Made by a program: the position numbers and the translations under genes | DNA from: Spirosoma lacussanchae | GTDB lineage: Bacteria; Bacteroidota; Bacteroidia; Cytophagales; Spirosomataceae | Direction of reading: 5' to 3' | Length of the DNA stretch: 64,000 nucleotides | NCBI RefSeq assembly: GCF_005870035.1 | Contig: NZ_SWJG01000004.1 | Span: forward strand, 378,604 to 442,603 | Shown here: piece by piece, positions 19,406 to 27,627 of the stretch | Layout of the letters: each line of letters opens with the position of its first letter | Position numbering within the stretch: position 1 is the first letter of the stretch | Notes under the pieces: model-generated | The model's input: the letters and a program-made list of their open reading frames with translations, nothing else | The model's database searches: none | What the model was told of the DNA's origin: nothing

Positions 19406-19441
19406 AAACGAGAGCCGGGACATCAGTTCCAGCTCTCGTTT
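19406..19441. terminator. Bidirectional terminator between DUF4126 gene and htpG
   Basis: AAACGAGAGC (19406-19415) pairs with GCTCTCGTTT (19432-19441), and GGGA/TTCC can extend the stem inward. A-tract and T-tract flanks serve both directions. Confidence 0.75.
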
Positions 19442-19463
19442 GTCGTTCAGACCCTATGACAAA

Positions 19464-21293
19464 TTATAGTGTCTCGACGGTACGTTTTACAAAGGCCGTC
19501 AGGTCAGCCCCGGTCAGCATATTCTGCGACAGCAGAGCCAGGTCATACACCTGCTTGGCCAGCGACTTCTGCGCGTCGGCATCGGTTTGGGCCAGCAGCT
19601 TGCCGATGAGCGGGTGGTTGGCATTCACGACCACATTATAACCCAACGGCATGTTTCCGTAGAACGACTGTTCGCCCGAGAGCGCCGACATATCTTTCAT
19701 CCGACGCAGGAACTCCGGCAGGGTGATCGTTACGGGTAGCTCATCCGTTGGCTGCGCTTCTACACTAACCGTCAGCGTTTTGTTGTCGAGAACCTGCTCG
19801 AATACTTCTTTCACTTTTGTACGATCGTCTTCAGACAGCACGCTCTCATTACTAAGTCCTTTGTCGATGAGCTTATCGAGCGTGTCGGCGTCAACGCGTA
19901 CGAAATGCACTTTCTCTAGCTTGTATTCGAGCGCGTTGATGAAGTGAGGATCGATCACATTATCCATCAGCAGCACATCGTATCCCCGCCGAACGGCCGA
20001 AGCCACATAAGCGTCCTGCTGCTTGCGGTCGCTGGTATAGAGCAACACCAGCGTATCGTTCTTATCGGTCTGGTTCGCCTGAATTTTCTCGCGATACTCG
20101 TCAGGCGTAGCGTACTGACCGTCGGTATTTTTGAGCAGAACGAAATTTTTCGCCTTCTCCCAGAACTTGTCGTCAGACAGAATACCGTACTTGATGAACA
20201 GTCCGATATCATCGAATTTTTCTTCGAAAGCCGTCCGATCAGCATTGAACAGGTCGTTCAGTTTGTCGGCCACTTTCCGGGTGATGTAGCCGTTGATTTT
20301 CTTCACGTTCGAGTCGGCCTGCAGGAAGGAGCGCGACACGTTCAGCGGAATATCGGGCGAGTCGATTACGCCGTGTAGCATCATCAGAAAATCGGGCACT
20401 ACGTCTTTTACCTCGTCGGTAATAAATACCTGCCGGCTGTAGAGCTGGATTTTCTCCCGCTGGAACCGGAGTTCGTTTTTCACCCGCGGGAAGTACAGAA
20501 TACCGGTCAGGTTGAACGGGTAGTCGACGTTGAGGTGAATCCAGAAGAGTGGCTCTTCGCTCATCGGGTACAGCTCCCGGTAGAACGACTTATAGTCTTC
20601 GTCGGTCAGGTCGGCAGGCGCTTTTGTCCAGATGGGTGCCGTATTGTTGATCGTCTGCCCATCGAATTCGATCGCTACCGGCAGGAATCGGGCGTATTTG
20701 TCGAGTATACCCCGCAGCCGGGTTTTGTCCAGAAACTCTTCGGAATCGGGCGCGATATGCAGCACCACATCAGTACCGCGTTCGGCCCGTTCGGCGGGGG
20801 TCAGTTCGAACTCGGTCGAGCCATCACATACCCAGCGGGCCGGTTCGGCGTTGTCGCGATACGATCGGGTAATGATCTCTACCTTTTCGGCTACCATGAA
20901 GGCCGAGTAGAAGCCCAGCCCGAAATGGCCGATAATCTGTCCTTTTTCGTCCGTCTTATCCTTGTATTTTTCCAGAAAGTCCGACGCGCCGGAGAATGCA
21001 ATCTGGTTGATGTATTTCTTGATTTCATCGGCCGTCATGCCAATGCCATTGTCACTGATCGTAATCGTTTTGGCTTCTTCGTTGAGCGTAACGGTTACTT
21101 TCAATTCGCCCAGTTCGGCCCCAAATTCACCAAAGGAGGACAACTGACGAAGCTTTTGCGTGGCATCGACCGCGTTGGATACGAGTTCGCGCAGAAAGAT
21201 TTCATGATCGGAATACAGGAATTTTTTGATGATGGGGAAGATATTCTCGGTATGGATCGAGATCTGCCCTTTTTCATTCTGTACGGCTTCCAT
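19464..21293 (-). CDS. htpG: Chaperone HtpG (Hsp90)
   Basis: ATP-dependent chaperone of the GHKL superfamily, 609 residues. The ATP-binding N-terminal domain shows FLRELVSNAVDATQKLR, ITISDNGIGMT and GHFGLGFYSAFMVAEKVEI. A middle domain (PLFWIHLNVDYPFNLTGILYFPR) and a C-terminal dimerisation domain follow. Bacterial members lack the MEEVD tail, as here. The gene is transcribed alone, divergent from the rhodanese gene. I saw no CIRCE element in the 200-base upstream region. Confidence 0.96.
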   Translation of the reverse strand: MEAVQNEKGQISIHTENIFPIIKKFLYSDHEIFLRELVSNAVDATQKLRQLSSFGEFGAELGELKVTVTLNEEAKTITISDNGIGMTADEIKKYINQIAFSGASDFLEKYKDKTDEKGQIIGHFGLGFYSAFMVAEKVEIITRSYRDNAEPARWVCDGSTEFELTPAERAERGTDVVLHIAPDSEEFLDKTRLRGILDKYARFLPVAIEFDGQTINNTAPIWTKAPADLTDEDYKSFYRELYPMSEEPLFWIHLNVDYPFNLTGILYFPRVKNELRFQREKIQLYSRQVFITDEVKDVVPDFLMMLHGVIDSPDIPLNVSRSFLQADSNVKKINGYITRKVADKLNDLFNADRTAFEEKFDDIGLFIKYGILSDDKFWEKAKNFVLLKNTDGQYATPDEYREKIQANQTDKNDTLVLLYTSDRKQQDAYVASAVRRGYDVLLMDNVIDPHFINALEYKLEKVHFVRVDADTLDKLIDKGLSNESVLSEDDRTKVKEVFEQVLDNKTLTVSVEAQPTDELPVTITLPEFLRRMKDMSALSGEQSFYGNMPLGYNVVVNANHPLIGKLLAQTDADAQKSLAKQVYDLALLSQNMLTGADLTAFVKRTVETL

Positions 21294-21497
21294 AGACAGC
21301 TAATGGGTTGTTAATAGAATTGACTTGCTGATTGGGCGGGTGTCAAATCCTGTTCCAGAGCCTCGCTGCCTGCCACATTGACAGTTTTAATTTACCGCAA
21401 GGTGCGTTGCTGACGGCGCACGTTCAAAAAAAGCGAACTTCGATCAGACTCGTATCACACAGGCGAACAGCCAGTCCAATTCTGGTGTTATGTCGGC

Positions 21498-21806
21498 ATG
21501 ACAACCCCGGCTTATACCGACATCACCTTACCTGAACTTGACACCTTACGCCAGCAGGCTCGCACGGCGGTGATCGATGTTCGGGATGAGTGGGAGTTTG
21601 AGGAGTTCAACCTGGGCGGCATAAACGTGCCCCTGCCCGACATACGGGCGCGTCGGGATGAGCTGCTGGCCTACGATACGTTGATTCTGGTCTGTACCAA
21701 CGGCATACGAAGTCGAATAGCGGCCAAAGATCTACAGCGACAACCTCTTTTCCAGTCAAAAATCATTTATCACCTGCACGGAGGCCTGATTGACGACGTA
21801 GACTGA
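21498..21806 (+). CDS. Rhodanese-domain protein
   Basis: A 102-residue single rhodanese domain. VIDVRDEWEFEEFNLGGINVPL is the typical first motif. The active-site loop VCTNGIRSRIAAKDL carries Cys75, followed by NGIRSR where CxxGxRS is usual, so it may be a functional sulfur carrier. The remaining sequence QSKIIYHLHGGLIDDVD matches the domain end. It ends four bases from the end of the convergent dapF gene with no terminator between. Confidence 0.88.
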   Translation: MTTPAYTDITLPELDTLRQQARTAVIDVRDEWEFEEFNLGGINVPLPDIRARRDELLAYDTLILVCTNGIRSRIAAKDLQRQPLFQSKIIYHLHGGLIDDVD

Positions 21807-21810
21807 ACGG

Positions 21811-22584
21811 TTACAGGTCGATTTCTCCCGTAAATACCCGTTTGGCGGGACCAATCAGATAGATATTCTCGAAGCGCCCGCCGGACTGGGCCTCGAACGA
21901 CACCCGCAGATTGCCGCCGATTGTCTGAATAGCCACCGGGCCCGGCATCTGCAGCTGCTGGTGGGCTACCAGCGCTACCGCCGTCACGCCCGTTCCACAG
22001 GAGTAGGTTTCGTCTTCGACGCCCCGCTCGTAGGTACGTACAAACAGGGTGTTATCAGTAAGGCGCTGGGCGAAGTTGGCGTTTGTTCCGCCCGGCTGGA
22101 ATGCGTCGGCATACCGAACAGCACGCCCTTCGGCCAGCACATCGAATGACTCCAGCTCGTCGACAAACCGCACAACATGGGGTGAACCGGTATTGAGGAA
22201 TGTCATCTGGGGCTGCTGGTCCAGCCCGTTCACATCGATCATCTTCAGAAACACCTCGTCATCGCGCACCTCGGCCACGTGTTCGCCGTCGACCGCCACG
22301 AAGCGCGTTTCAGATTCGAACAGACCCAGGTCATGCGCAAACCGGACAATACACCGACCGCCGTTACCGCACATGCTGCCTTCGGCCCCGTCGGCATTGA
22401 AGTACACCATCCGAAAATCGTACTCGGGGTCGTTTTGCAACAAAATAAGTCCATCGGCCCCGATACCGAACCGCCGGTGACATAACTGCTCGATCAGGGC
22501 CTGATCAGCGGCCGGGAACGTGCCGGCCCGGTCATCGATCAGGATGAAATCATTACCGGTGCCCTGGTATTTGTAAAACTGCAT
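21811..22584 (-). CDS. dapF: Diaminopimelate epimerase
   Basis: Interconverts LL- and meso-diaminopimelate for lysine and peptidoglycan synthesis. The 257 residues carry both catalytic cysteines: SMCGNGGRCIVRFA in the N-terminal half and YSCGTGVTAVAL in the C-terminal half. The opening FYKYQGTGNDFILIDDR is also typical. It lies downstream of rplS, separated by a terminator, so its own promoter is probably near 22590-22650 (none matched the -7 consensus exactly). Confidence 0.96.
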   Translation of the reverse strand: MQFYKYQGTGNDFILIDDRAGTFPAADQALIEQLCHRRFGIGADGLILLQNDPEYDFRMVYFNADGAEGSMCGNGGRCIVRFAHDLGLFESETRFVAVDGEHVAEVRDDEVFLKMIDVNGLDQQPQMTFLNTGSPHVVRFVDELESFDVLAEGRAVRYADAFQPGGTNANFAQRLTDNTLFVRTYERGVEDETYSCGTGVTAVALVAHQQLQMPGPVAIQTIGGNLRVSFEAQSGGRFENIYLIGPAKRVFTGEIDL

Positions 22585-22601
22585 AGCGTTGGGAAGATAC
22601 G

Positions 22602-22630
22602 AAAAAAGCCACCCTATTCAGGTAGCTTTT
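22602..22630 (-). terminator. rplS terminator
   Basis: On the minus strand AAAAGCTACC pairs with GGTGGCTTTT with one mismatch and is followed by further T residues. It lies 24 bases after the rplS stop. Confidence 0.75.
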
Positions 22631-22653
22631 ATGTAGGTAAGAAGCGCGTTGAA

Positions 22654-23028
22654 TTAAGCGGCTACTTTCGCTTTAGGCTTGCGCTCTTTGACACGAGCTG
22701 CTTTACCCTGGCGACCACGCAGATAGAACAAGCGTGCACGACGCACTTTGCCCAGGCGGACCACCTCGATTTTGTCAATGTTAGGCGACAGGATCGGGAA
22801 GATCCGCTCTACACCTACGCCGTTTGATACTTTACGAACGGTGAACGTTTCGCCACCGCTGCTTGGGTTCCGGCGCTGAATGACCGTTCCCGTAAATACC
22901 TGAATACGCTCCTTATTTCCTTCGCGGATTTTGACGTGTACGTTCACCGTATCGCCTGCCCGGAACGTGGGCAACTCGGCGCGACGCTGCGCGTTGTCTG
23001 CCTCCACTAATTTGATTAACTCGCTCAT
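22654..23028 (-). CDS. rplS: 50S ribosomal protein L19
   Basis: Ribosomal protein bL19 at the 30S-50S interface, 124 residues. Characteristic sequences are [28 protein letters not shown], the [22 protein letters not shown] core and a Lys/Arg/Ala-rich tail. Transcribed alone from a -7 box 44 bases upstream; trmD and rimM, frequent neighbours in other phyla, are not here. Confidence 0.97.
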   Translation of the reverse strand: MSELIKLVEADNAQRRAELPTFRAGDTVNVHVKIREGNKERIQVFTGTVIQRRNPSSGGETFTVRKVSNGVGVERIFPILSPNIDKIEVVRLGKVRRARLFYLRGRQGKAARVKERKPKAKVAA

Positions 23029-23071
23029 GACCGTATATAAATCGCCAGATAACTATTTGCGAAATGAGCCG

Positions 23072-23079
23072 CAAAGATA
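23072..23079 (-). promoter_or_regulatory. -7 box of rplS
   Basis: TATCTTTG on the minus strand, an exact TAnnTTTG match 44 bases from the start codon. It lies 23 bases from the oppositely oriented box of the next gene. Confidence 0.65.
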
Positions 23080-23102
23080 GTAATCTTTTAGCGCTTAGAA
23101 AA

Positions 23103-23110
23103 TACTTTTG
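23103..23110 (+). promoter_or_regulatory. -7 box of the NAD(P)H-hydrate repair gene
   Basis: TACTTTTG, an exact TAnnTTTG match 35 bases before the ATG at 23145. Confidence 0.65.
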
Positions 23111-23144
23111 CGAAATTACCCAACGTCTTCTGACACCAAGCTTC

Positions 23145-24647
23145 ATGAAAATACTGAATGTCGACCAGATTCGCGCGCTCGATCAGGCAACCATCCAACA
23201 TGAACCCATTGCACCCATCAATCTCATGGAACGGGCTGCCCTGGCTTTCGTCGACTGGTTTGTCGATCGCTTTCCGGCTACCACCCCGCTAAAGATCTTT
23301 TGTGGCCTGGGTAATAACGGAGGTGATGGTCTGGCCATTGCCCGCCTGCTGCTGGAACGCGACTATCCGCTCGAGGTATTTGTCGTGCGCTACGCCCCCC
23401 GCGAGTCAGATGATTTCATGCATAATCACAGACGGCTCAAACTGGTAACAGATAACATTCGGTACGTAGAGCTTTCGCACGATATACCGCCCATGCCCCA
23501 CAACGAGGTCATTATCGATGCGATCCTGGGGTCAGGCCTCTCACGACCTGCCGAAGGCATCGTGAAAAGTGCCATCGAAGCGATTAACCGCAGCCCGGCC
23601 ACGGTGGTATCGGTCGACATAGCCAGTGGGTTGTATACGGATCAGCCCAATGCGCCCGAAGACGTGATCGTTGAGCCCGACTATACCGTCGCGTTTCAGC
23701 TGCCCAAACTGGCCTTCCTCCTACCCGGCAACGCCCGGTATACCGGCGACTGGCAGACGGTCGACATTCAGCTGCACAAACGCTTCATCGATAAAGCGCC
23801 TACTCCCTATTACTACACCCGCCCCGAAGAAGCCCGTCTATTATTACACAAGCGCGACCGCTATGCCCACAAAGGTAATTTTGGGCATGCGCTGCTGCTG
23901 GCCGGCAGCTACGGAAAAATAGGGGCAGCTGTATTGGCCGCCCGGGCCTGCCTGCGATCGGGCGTAGGTCTTTTAACGGTCCAGGTGCCTGGTTGCGGGT
24001 ATCCGGTATTGCAGATGGCCGTACCGGAGGCTATGTGTCGCCCGGATACGCACGAGCACGTGTTGAGCGGCACCACAGACGTCGAGACGACCAGCCCGGC
24101 CGACTTCACAACCGTAGGGATAGGTCCTGGCATTGGCAAGGCTCCCGAAACCCTTGCGATGCTGAAAGCGCTGCTGCCGACCCTTACCAAACCGATGGTC
24201 ATTGACGCCGATGCACTCAACCTACTGGGCGAAAATCGGGAACTCCTCGACCAACTCCCTGCCGGTAGTATTCTGACTCCGCACCCAAAAGAGTTTGAGC
24301 GACTGACCGCGTTCTGGCAGAACGATTACGAAAAGCTGGATCGACTCCGTGAGTTTGCCCGCAAGTATCGGATTGTTGTTGTGCTGAAGGGCGCCCATAC
24401 CGCCGTGGCTACACCCGAAGGAGATATTCATTTCAACGCCACGGGCAACCCCGGCCTGAGTACGGGCGGCACCGGCGACGTACTGACGGGGGTGTTAACC
24501 GCCCTGCTGGCTCAACGATACGATCCGGTAGAAGCCGCTGTGCTGGGCGTATATGCCCATGGCCTGGCGGGCGATCAGGTTGCCGGACAGCGTGGTCAAA
24601 TCGGGATGACCGCTACCGATGTGGTAGATGCCCTCCGGTGGGCCTGA
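23145..24647 (+). CDS. nnr: Bifunctional NAD(P)H-hydrate epimerase / ADP-dependent dehydratase
   Basis: Repairs damaged NADHX/NADPHX. The 500-residue protein fuses an N-terminal YjeF_N epimerase (about 1-210: MKILNVDQIRALDQATI, FCGLGNNGGDGLAIARLL) to a C-terminal ribokinase-fold dehydratase (about 220-500: KGNFGHALLLAGSYGKIGAAVLAARACLRSGVGL, TPHPKEFERL, STGGTGDVLTG). This is the usual E. coli NnrDE arrangement. The upstream part of the open frame contains the promoter box, so the ATG before KILNV is the start. Confidence 0.95.
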   Translation: MKILNVDQIRALDQATIQHEPIAPINLMERAALAFVDWFVDRFPATTPLKIFCGLGNNGGDGLAIARLLLERDYPLEVFVVRYAPRESDDFMHNHRRLKLVTDNIRYVELSHDIPPMPHNEVIIDAILGSGLSRPAEGIVKSAIEAINRSPATVVSVDIASGLYTDQPNAPEDVIVEPDYTVAFQLPKLAFLLPGNARYTGDWQTVDIQLHKRFIDKAPTPYYYTRPEEARLLLHKRDRYAHKGNFGHALLLAGSYGKIGAAVLAARACLRSGVGLLTVQVPGCGYPVLQMAVPEAMCRPDTHEHVLSGTTDVETTSPADFTTVGIGPGIGKAPETLAMLKALLPTLTKPMVIDADALNLLGENRELLDQLPAGSILTPHPKEFERLTAFWQNDYEKLDRLREFARKYRIVVVLKGAHTAVATPEGDIHFNATGNPGLSTGGTGDVLTGVLTALLAQRYDPVEAAVLGVYAHGLAGDQVAGQRGQIGMTATDVVDALRWA

Positions 24648-24885
24648 CGTGTAGAAATATGACAACTTAAGTGTAGAAATCACACCACACTATTTACAAA
24701 ATAGATTATAAAGACAACACTTATTTATCGACATACTCCTTCAAAAGGTATATACTGACTTAGAACTATGTGGTGTTAATCAAGTATTATACGTATTCTA
24801 TAAATTAAGGGTTTTCGCGCTGTTTTGCTGACGTGAGCGGTCTCAAATTTGTACCGGTATTTTAGCCTCATACCGCACACATACC
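24648..24885. other. AT-rich non-coding stretch
   Basis: About 240 bases that are distinctly richer in A+T than the surroundings. GTGTAGAAAT occurs twice, 22 bases apart (24649-24658 and 24671-24680). ACACCACA (24682-24689) and TGTGGTGT (24769-24776) form a distant inverted pair. No convincing open frame lies here. It could be the leader or promoter region of the small gene that follows, or a remnant of foreign DNA. Confidence 0.5.
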
Positions 24886-25050
24886 ATGAAACATGCAGCG
24901 CAGCGAGATTGGCGAATGAGTCGCCCCTCGCGAAAATCCCGGGTATCGGTCGATCAGACAACGGCTTTAGGCGGGCTCACCATTGCCTTACTAACGTACA
25001 TTGTGTATCATTTTATTTATCCGCTCATCTCCAAGGGCCTGCTTTGGTAG
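24886..25050 (+). CDS. Small single-pass membrane protein, unknown
   Basis: A 54-codon frame beginning with a very basic, soluble N-terminus (MKHAAQRDWRMSRPSRKSR), then one hydrophobic helix, TIALLTYIVYHFIYPLI, and ending KGLLW. The charge pattern predicts an N-in orientation. Support for a real gene is the clean soluble-helix layout, the ATG, and a strong plus-strand terminator 32 bases after the stop that would otherwise have no gene to serve. Function and family are unknown. Confidence 0.55.
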   Translation: MKHAAQRDWRMSRPSRKSRVSVDQTTALGGLTIALLTYIVYHFIYPLISKGLLW

Positions 25051-25082
25051 GCGCTGGCGGACTCAGTATAGCTTGATGGTAT

Positions 25083-25115
25083 AGCCCGGTACGTTTTCGT
25101 TACCGGGCTTTTTTG
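25083..25115 (+). terminator. Intrinsic terminator after the small membrane protein gene
   Basis: AGCCCGGTA (25083-25091) pairs with TACCGGGCT (25101-25109), followed by TTTTTTG. The T-run is only on the plus-strand side. Confidence 0.82.
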
Positions 25116-25127
25116 TGGCTTCAGGCC

Positions 25128-27245
25128 TTAGGCCATACACTGATAGGTGACGAACGCGGCCAGGTAGGCCAGAACCATCATATAAGCCAGTTGTACGGCT
25201 GGCCAGGTCCAGGATTTTGTTTCGCGCTGAGTGGCCGCCAGTGTACTCATACACATCATGGCGAATACGTAGAATACCAGTAGCGACCAGGCCAGCGCCG
25301 GTGTATACATAGGCCCACCCGTCAGCAGATTGCGCTCCTGTCGAAGCCGTTCCCGAACGGTGACACCTGCCTCATCGCCCCCATCACCAATGCTGTAGAT
25401 GGTAGCCATAGTGCCCACAAATACCTCCCGGGCCGCAAACGAACTCAGTAGGGCAATACCTATTTTCCAGTCGTAGCCCAACGGGCGGATGGCAGGTTCG
25501 ATCAGGTGTCCAAAATGACCGGCATACGACGCTTCGAGCCGCTCCGACGCCAGCTTGTTCTGCAGCTCATCGGCTGGTGCGTTGGCCAGTTCCCGCTTAA
25601 CCCGGGTTTCAGCCTCCTGCATGGCGTTGCCAGGTCCATAGCTGGCCAGCACCCACAGCACAATCGATATGGCCAGAATAACCCGACCCGCTTCCCAGAC
25701 AAAGGCACGCACACTCTCCCAGACCGACAGCCCCACGTGGTTCCAGCGCGGTAGTTTAAACGTGGGCAGTTCCATAATGAAAAAGCCCCGCTCTTTGGTA
25801 CGCAGCATCAGCTTCAGCACGTAGGCAGCCAGTAACGCACTGACGAGCCCCATCAGGTACAAAAACATAAGCGCGAGCCCCTGTAGGTTGAACACGCCCA
25901 GCACGCGCTGGTTAGGCACAACCAGGGCGATCAGAATGGTATAAATGGGCAGCCGGGCCGAACAACTCATCAGGGGAGTTACCAGGATGGTGATGAGCCG
26001 GTCGCGACGGGTACCAATGCTCCGGGTCGCCATAATGGCCGGTACCGCGCAGGCTACGCCGGAAATAAGGGGAACGACGCTGCGGCCGTTGAGGCCGAAT
26101 TTGCGCATGATCCGGTCCATGATGACCATCACCCTCGACATATATCCCGACTCTTCGAGCAGCGCAATCAGCAGAAAGAGAAAGGCAATCTGCGGAATGA
26201 ACACCAGGATGCCGCCGATACCCGCCAGGATTCCATCAGTGAGCAGATCGGTCAGTGGACCGGCCGGCAGACTTTCTTTGAGCTGGCCGTTAAGCCAGGC
26301 AACCCCCGAGTCAATGGCATCCATGAACGGTTGTGCCCAGGCAAAGATGGCCTGAAAGATGAGCAGTAGTATAAACGCAAAGATGGCGTAGCCCCAAACC
26401 GGGTGCAGCAATACCCGGTCCAGCTTCTGACTCCAGGTAGGTTCGCCAATTGGCCGATGATCGGTTACGGATTCGGCAACGACGGTTGCGATGCGCTTGT
26501 AGCGGGTAATGGTCTCGTTTGCCTGGAATGCCGTTTCGTTGAATTCGTACCGGTCAATGATGGCATCCAGCGCCAGCTGTTGTACCCGATTCAGAAATGA
26601 AAACCCATCATGCTGAATGATGTACTGCAGCGCGAGGTAATTGTTCTGAAGCGCGTATTGAGTTCGGGTGTCGGCAATGAGGTCAGCCACTTCATCGCCC
26701 GGATCGAAAAACAGTTTACCCGGCAGGGTCGTATTCTCCAGCTGCCCCAGCACCGCCTTTTTGATCTGATCGATCCCTTCGCCGGTACGGGCGTTGATGC
26801 GCACGACGGGTACGCCCAGGCGCATGGCCAGCCGTACGCTGTTTACATCTTTACCCTGGCTCTTGGCTACGTCGAGCATGTTCAGCGCCAGCACCGTCGG
26901 CACGCCCAGATCGGCGACCTGGGTAAACAGCAGCAGGTTCCGGTGCAGGTTTGATGCGTCGACCACCACAACCGCTACATCCGGATAATCAGGATGAGCC
27001 GGATTGGCCAGAATGTCCGTAACAAGCTGCTCGTCCAGCGATTTGGGGTATATAGAATAGACACCCGGCAGGTCAACTACAGCAGCCGTAGTCTGGGTAT
27101 CGATGGGCCAGGTGCCGGACTTCTTATCGACCGTCACACCGGGAAAATTCCCGGTCTTCTGACGAAGGCCGGTCAGTTGGTTGAAGAGCGATGATTTACC
27201 CGCATTCGGGTTGCCTATAAGGGCAATTGTAAGGGAGGCATCCAA
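25128..27245 (-). CDS. feoB: Ferrous iron transport protein B
   Basis: GTP-driven inner-membrane Fe2+ importer, 705 residues. The N-terminal G domain has G1 GNPNAGKSSLFNQLTG, G3 DLPGVYS and G4 ALNMLD, followed by the GDI helical region. Two Gate domains follow (IGGILVFIPQIAFLFLLIALLEESGYMSRV and PLISGVACAVPAIMATRSI, then MSCSARLPIYTILIALVV). The start is a TTG: an in-frame stop lies ten codons further upstream with no ATG between. It is downstream of feoA, with a hairpin in the 76-base gap. Confidence 0.95.
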   Translation of the reverse strand: MDASLTIALIGNPNAGKSSLFNQLTGLRQKTGNFPGVTVDKKSGTWPIDTQTTAAVVDLPGVYSIYPKSLDEQLVTDILANPAHPDYPDVAVVVVDASNLHRNLLLFTQVADLGVPTVLALNMLDVAKSQGKDVNSVRLAMRLGVPVVRINARTGEGIDQIKKAVLGQLENTTLPGKLFFDPGDEVADLIADTRTQYALQNNYLALQYIIQHDGFSFLNRVQQLALDAIIDRYEFNETAFQANETITRYKRIATVVAESVTDHRPIGEPTWSQKLDRVLLHPVWGYAIFAFILLLIFQAIFAWAQPFMDAIDSGVAWLNGQLKESLPAGPLTDLLTDGILAGIGGILVFIPQIAFLFLLIALLEESGYMSRVMVIMDRIMRKFGLNGRSVVPLISGVACAVPAIMATRSIGTRRDRLITILVTPLMSCSARLPIYTILIALVVPNQRVLGVFNLQGLALMFLYLMGLVSALLAAYVLKLMLRTKERGFFIMELPTFKLPRWNHVGLSVWESVRAFVWEAGRVILAISIVLWVLASYGPGNAMQEAETRVKRELANAPADELQNKLASERLEASYAGHFGHLIEPAIRPLGYDWKIGIALLSSFAAREVFVGTMATIYSIGDGGDEAGVTVRERLRQERNLLTGGPMYTPALAWSLLVFYVFAMMCMSTLAATQRETKSWTWPAVQLAYMMVLAYLAAFVTYQCMA

Positions 27246-27253
27246 TGTACAGT

Positions 27254-27322
27254 ACGGTTTACGGTTTATCGTTTACGGCCCTACCCGCTTAACAGCAGGC
27301 AACCGTACCAACCGTAAACCGT
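27254..27322 (-). repeat. Intercistronic inverted repeat between feoA and feoB
   Basis: ACGGTTTACGGTT (27254-27266) and AACCGTAAACCGT (27310-27322) are exact 13-base reverse complements separated by 43 bases. The right arm touches the feoA stop codon. No T-tract follows, so it is more likely an RNA processing or stability element than a full terminator. Confidence 0.6.
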
Positions 27323-27549
27323 TAATTTTCGATCAAGATAGTGGCGGCCTCTGACCGACGCATCGACAGGCAATAGCCCGATACGTTCAGACAGATCGGG
27401 TCGCCCAGAGGTGCCTTGCAGTGCAGACATACCTCAGCGCCCGGCAGGCAGCCCATTTCGAGCAGTTTCAGCGACATCACTGCATCATTGAACGACTGGA
27501 TGGTGGCCCGTTCGCCTATTTTCAGATCGGCTACGCTTCGCTTGCTCAT
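27322..27549 (-). CDS. feoA: Ferrous iron transport protein A
   Basis: A 75-residue SH3-like cytoplasmic protein needed for FeoB function. KIGERATIQSFNDAVMSLKLLEMGCLPGAEVCLHCKAPLGDPICLNVSGYCLSMRRSEA follows the FeoA pattern (LxxMGxxPG, GDPxxxxxxGxxxxLRxxEA). It is the first gene of a feoAB operon. The upstream region holds the AT-rich imperfect palindrome at 27563-27590, a candidate iron-responsive operator. Confidence 0.93.
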   Translation of the reverse strand: MSKRSVADLKIGERATIQSFNDAVMSLKLLEMGCLPGAEVCLHCKAPLGDPICLNVSGYCLSMRRSEAATILIEN

Positions 27550-27562
27550 GGTGTCAGTGCCG

Positions 27563-27590
27563 TTAATCTTTATTTAGATTCAGTTTAATT
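27563..27590. promoter_or_regulatory. AT-rich palindromic region upstream of feoA
   Basis: AATCT (27565-27569) and AGATT (27576-27580) form an inverted repeat inside a run of A/T beginning TTAATC and ending TTTAATT. Position just before feoA suggests a Fur- or DtxR-type operator. The match is to position and style only, not to a known consensus. Confidence 0.3.
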
Positions 27591-27627
27591 AACGCAAGAT
27601 TACAACCTAAAGTTTGTTGTTGCAAAT

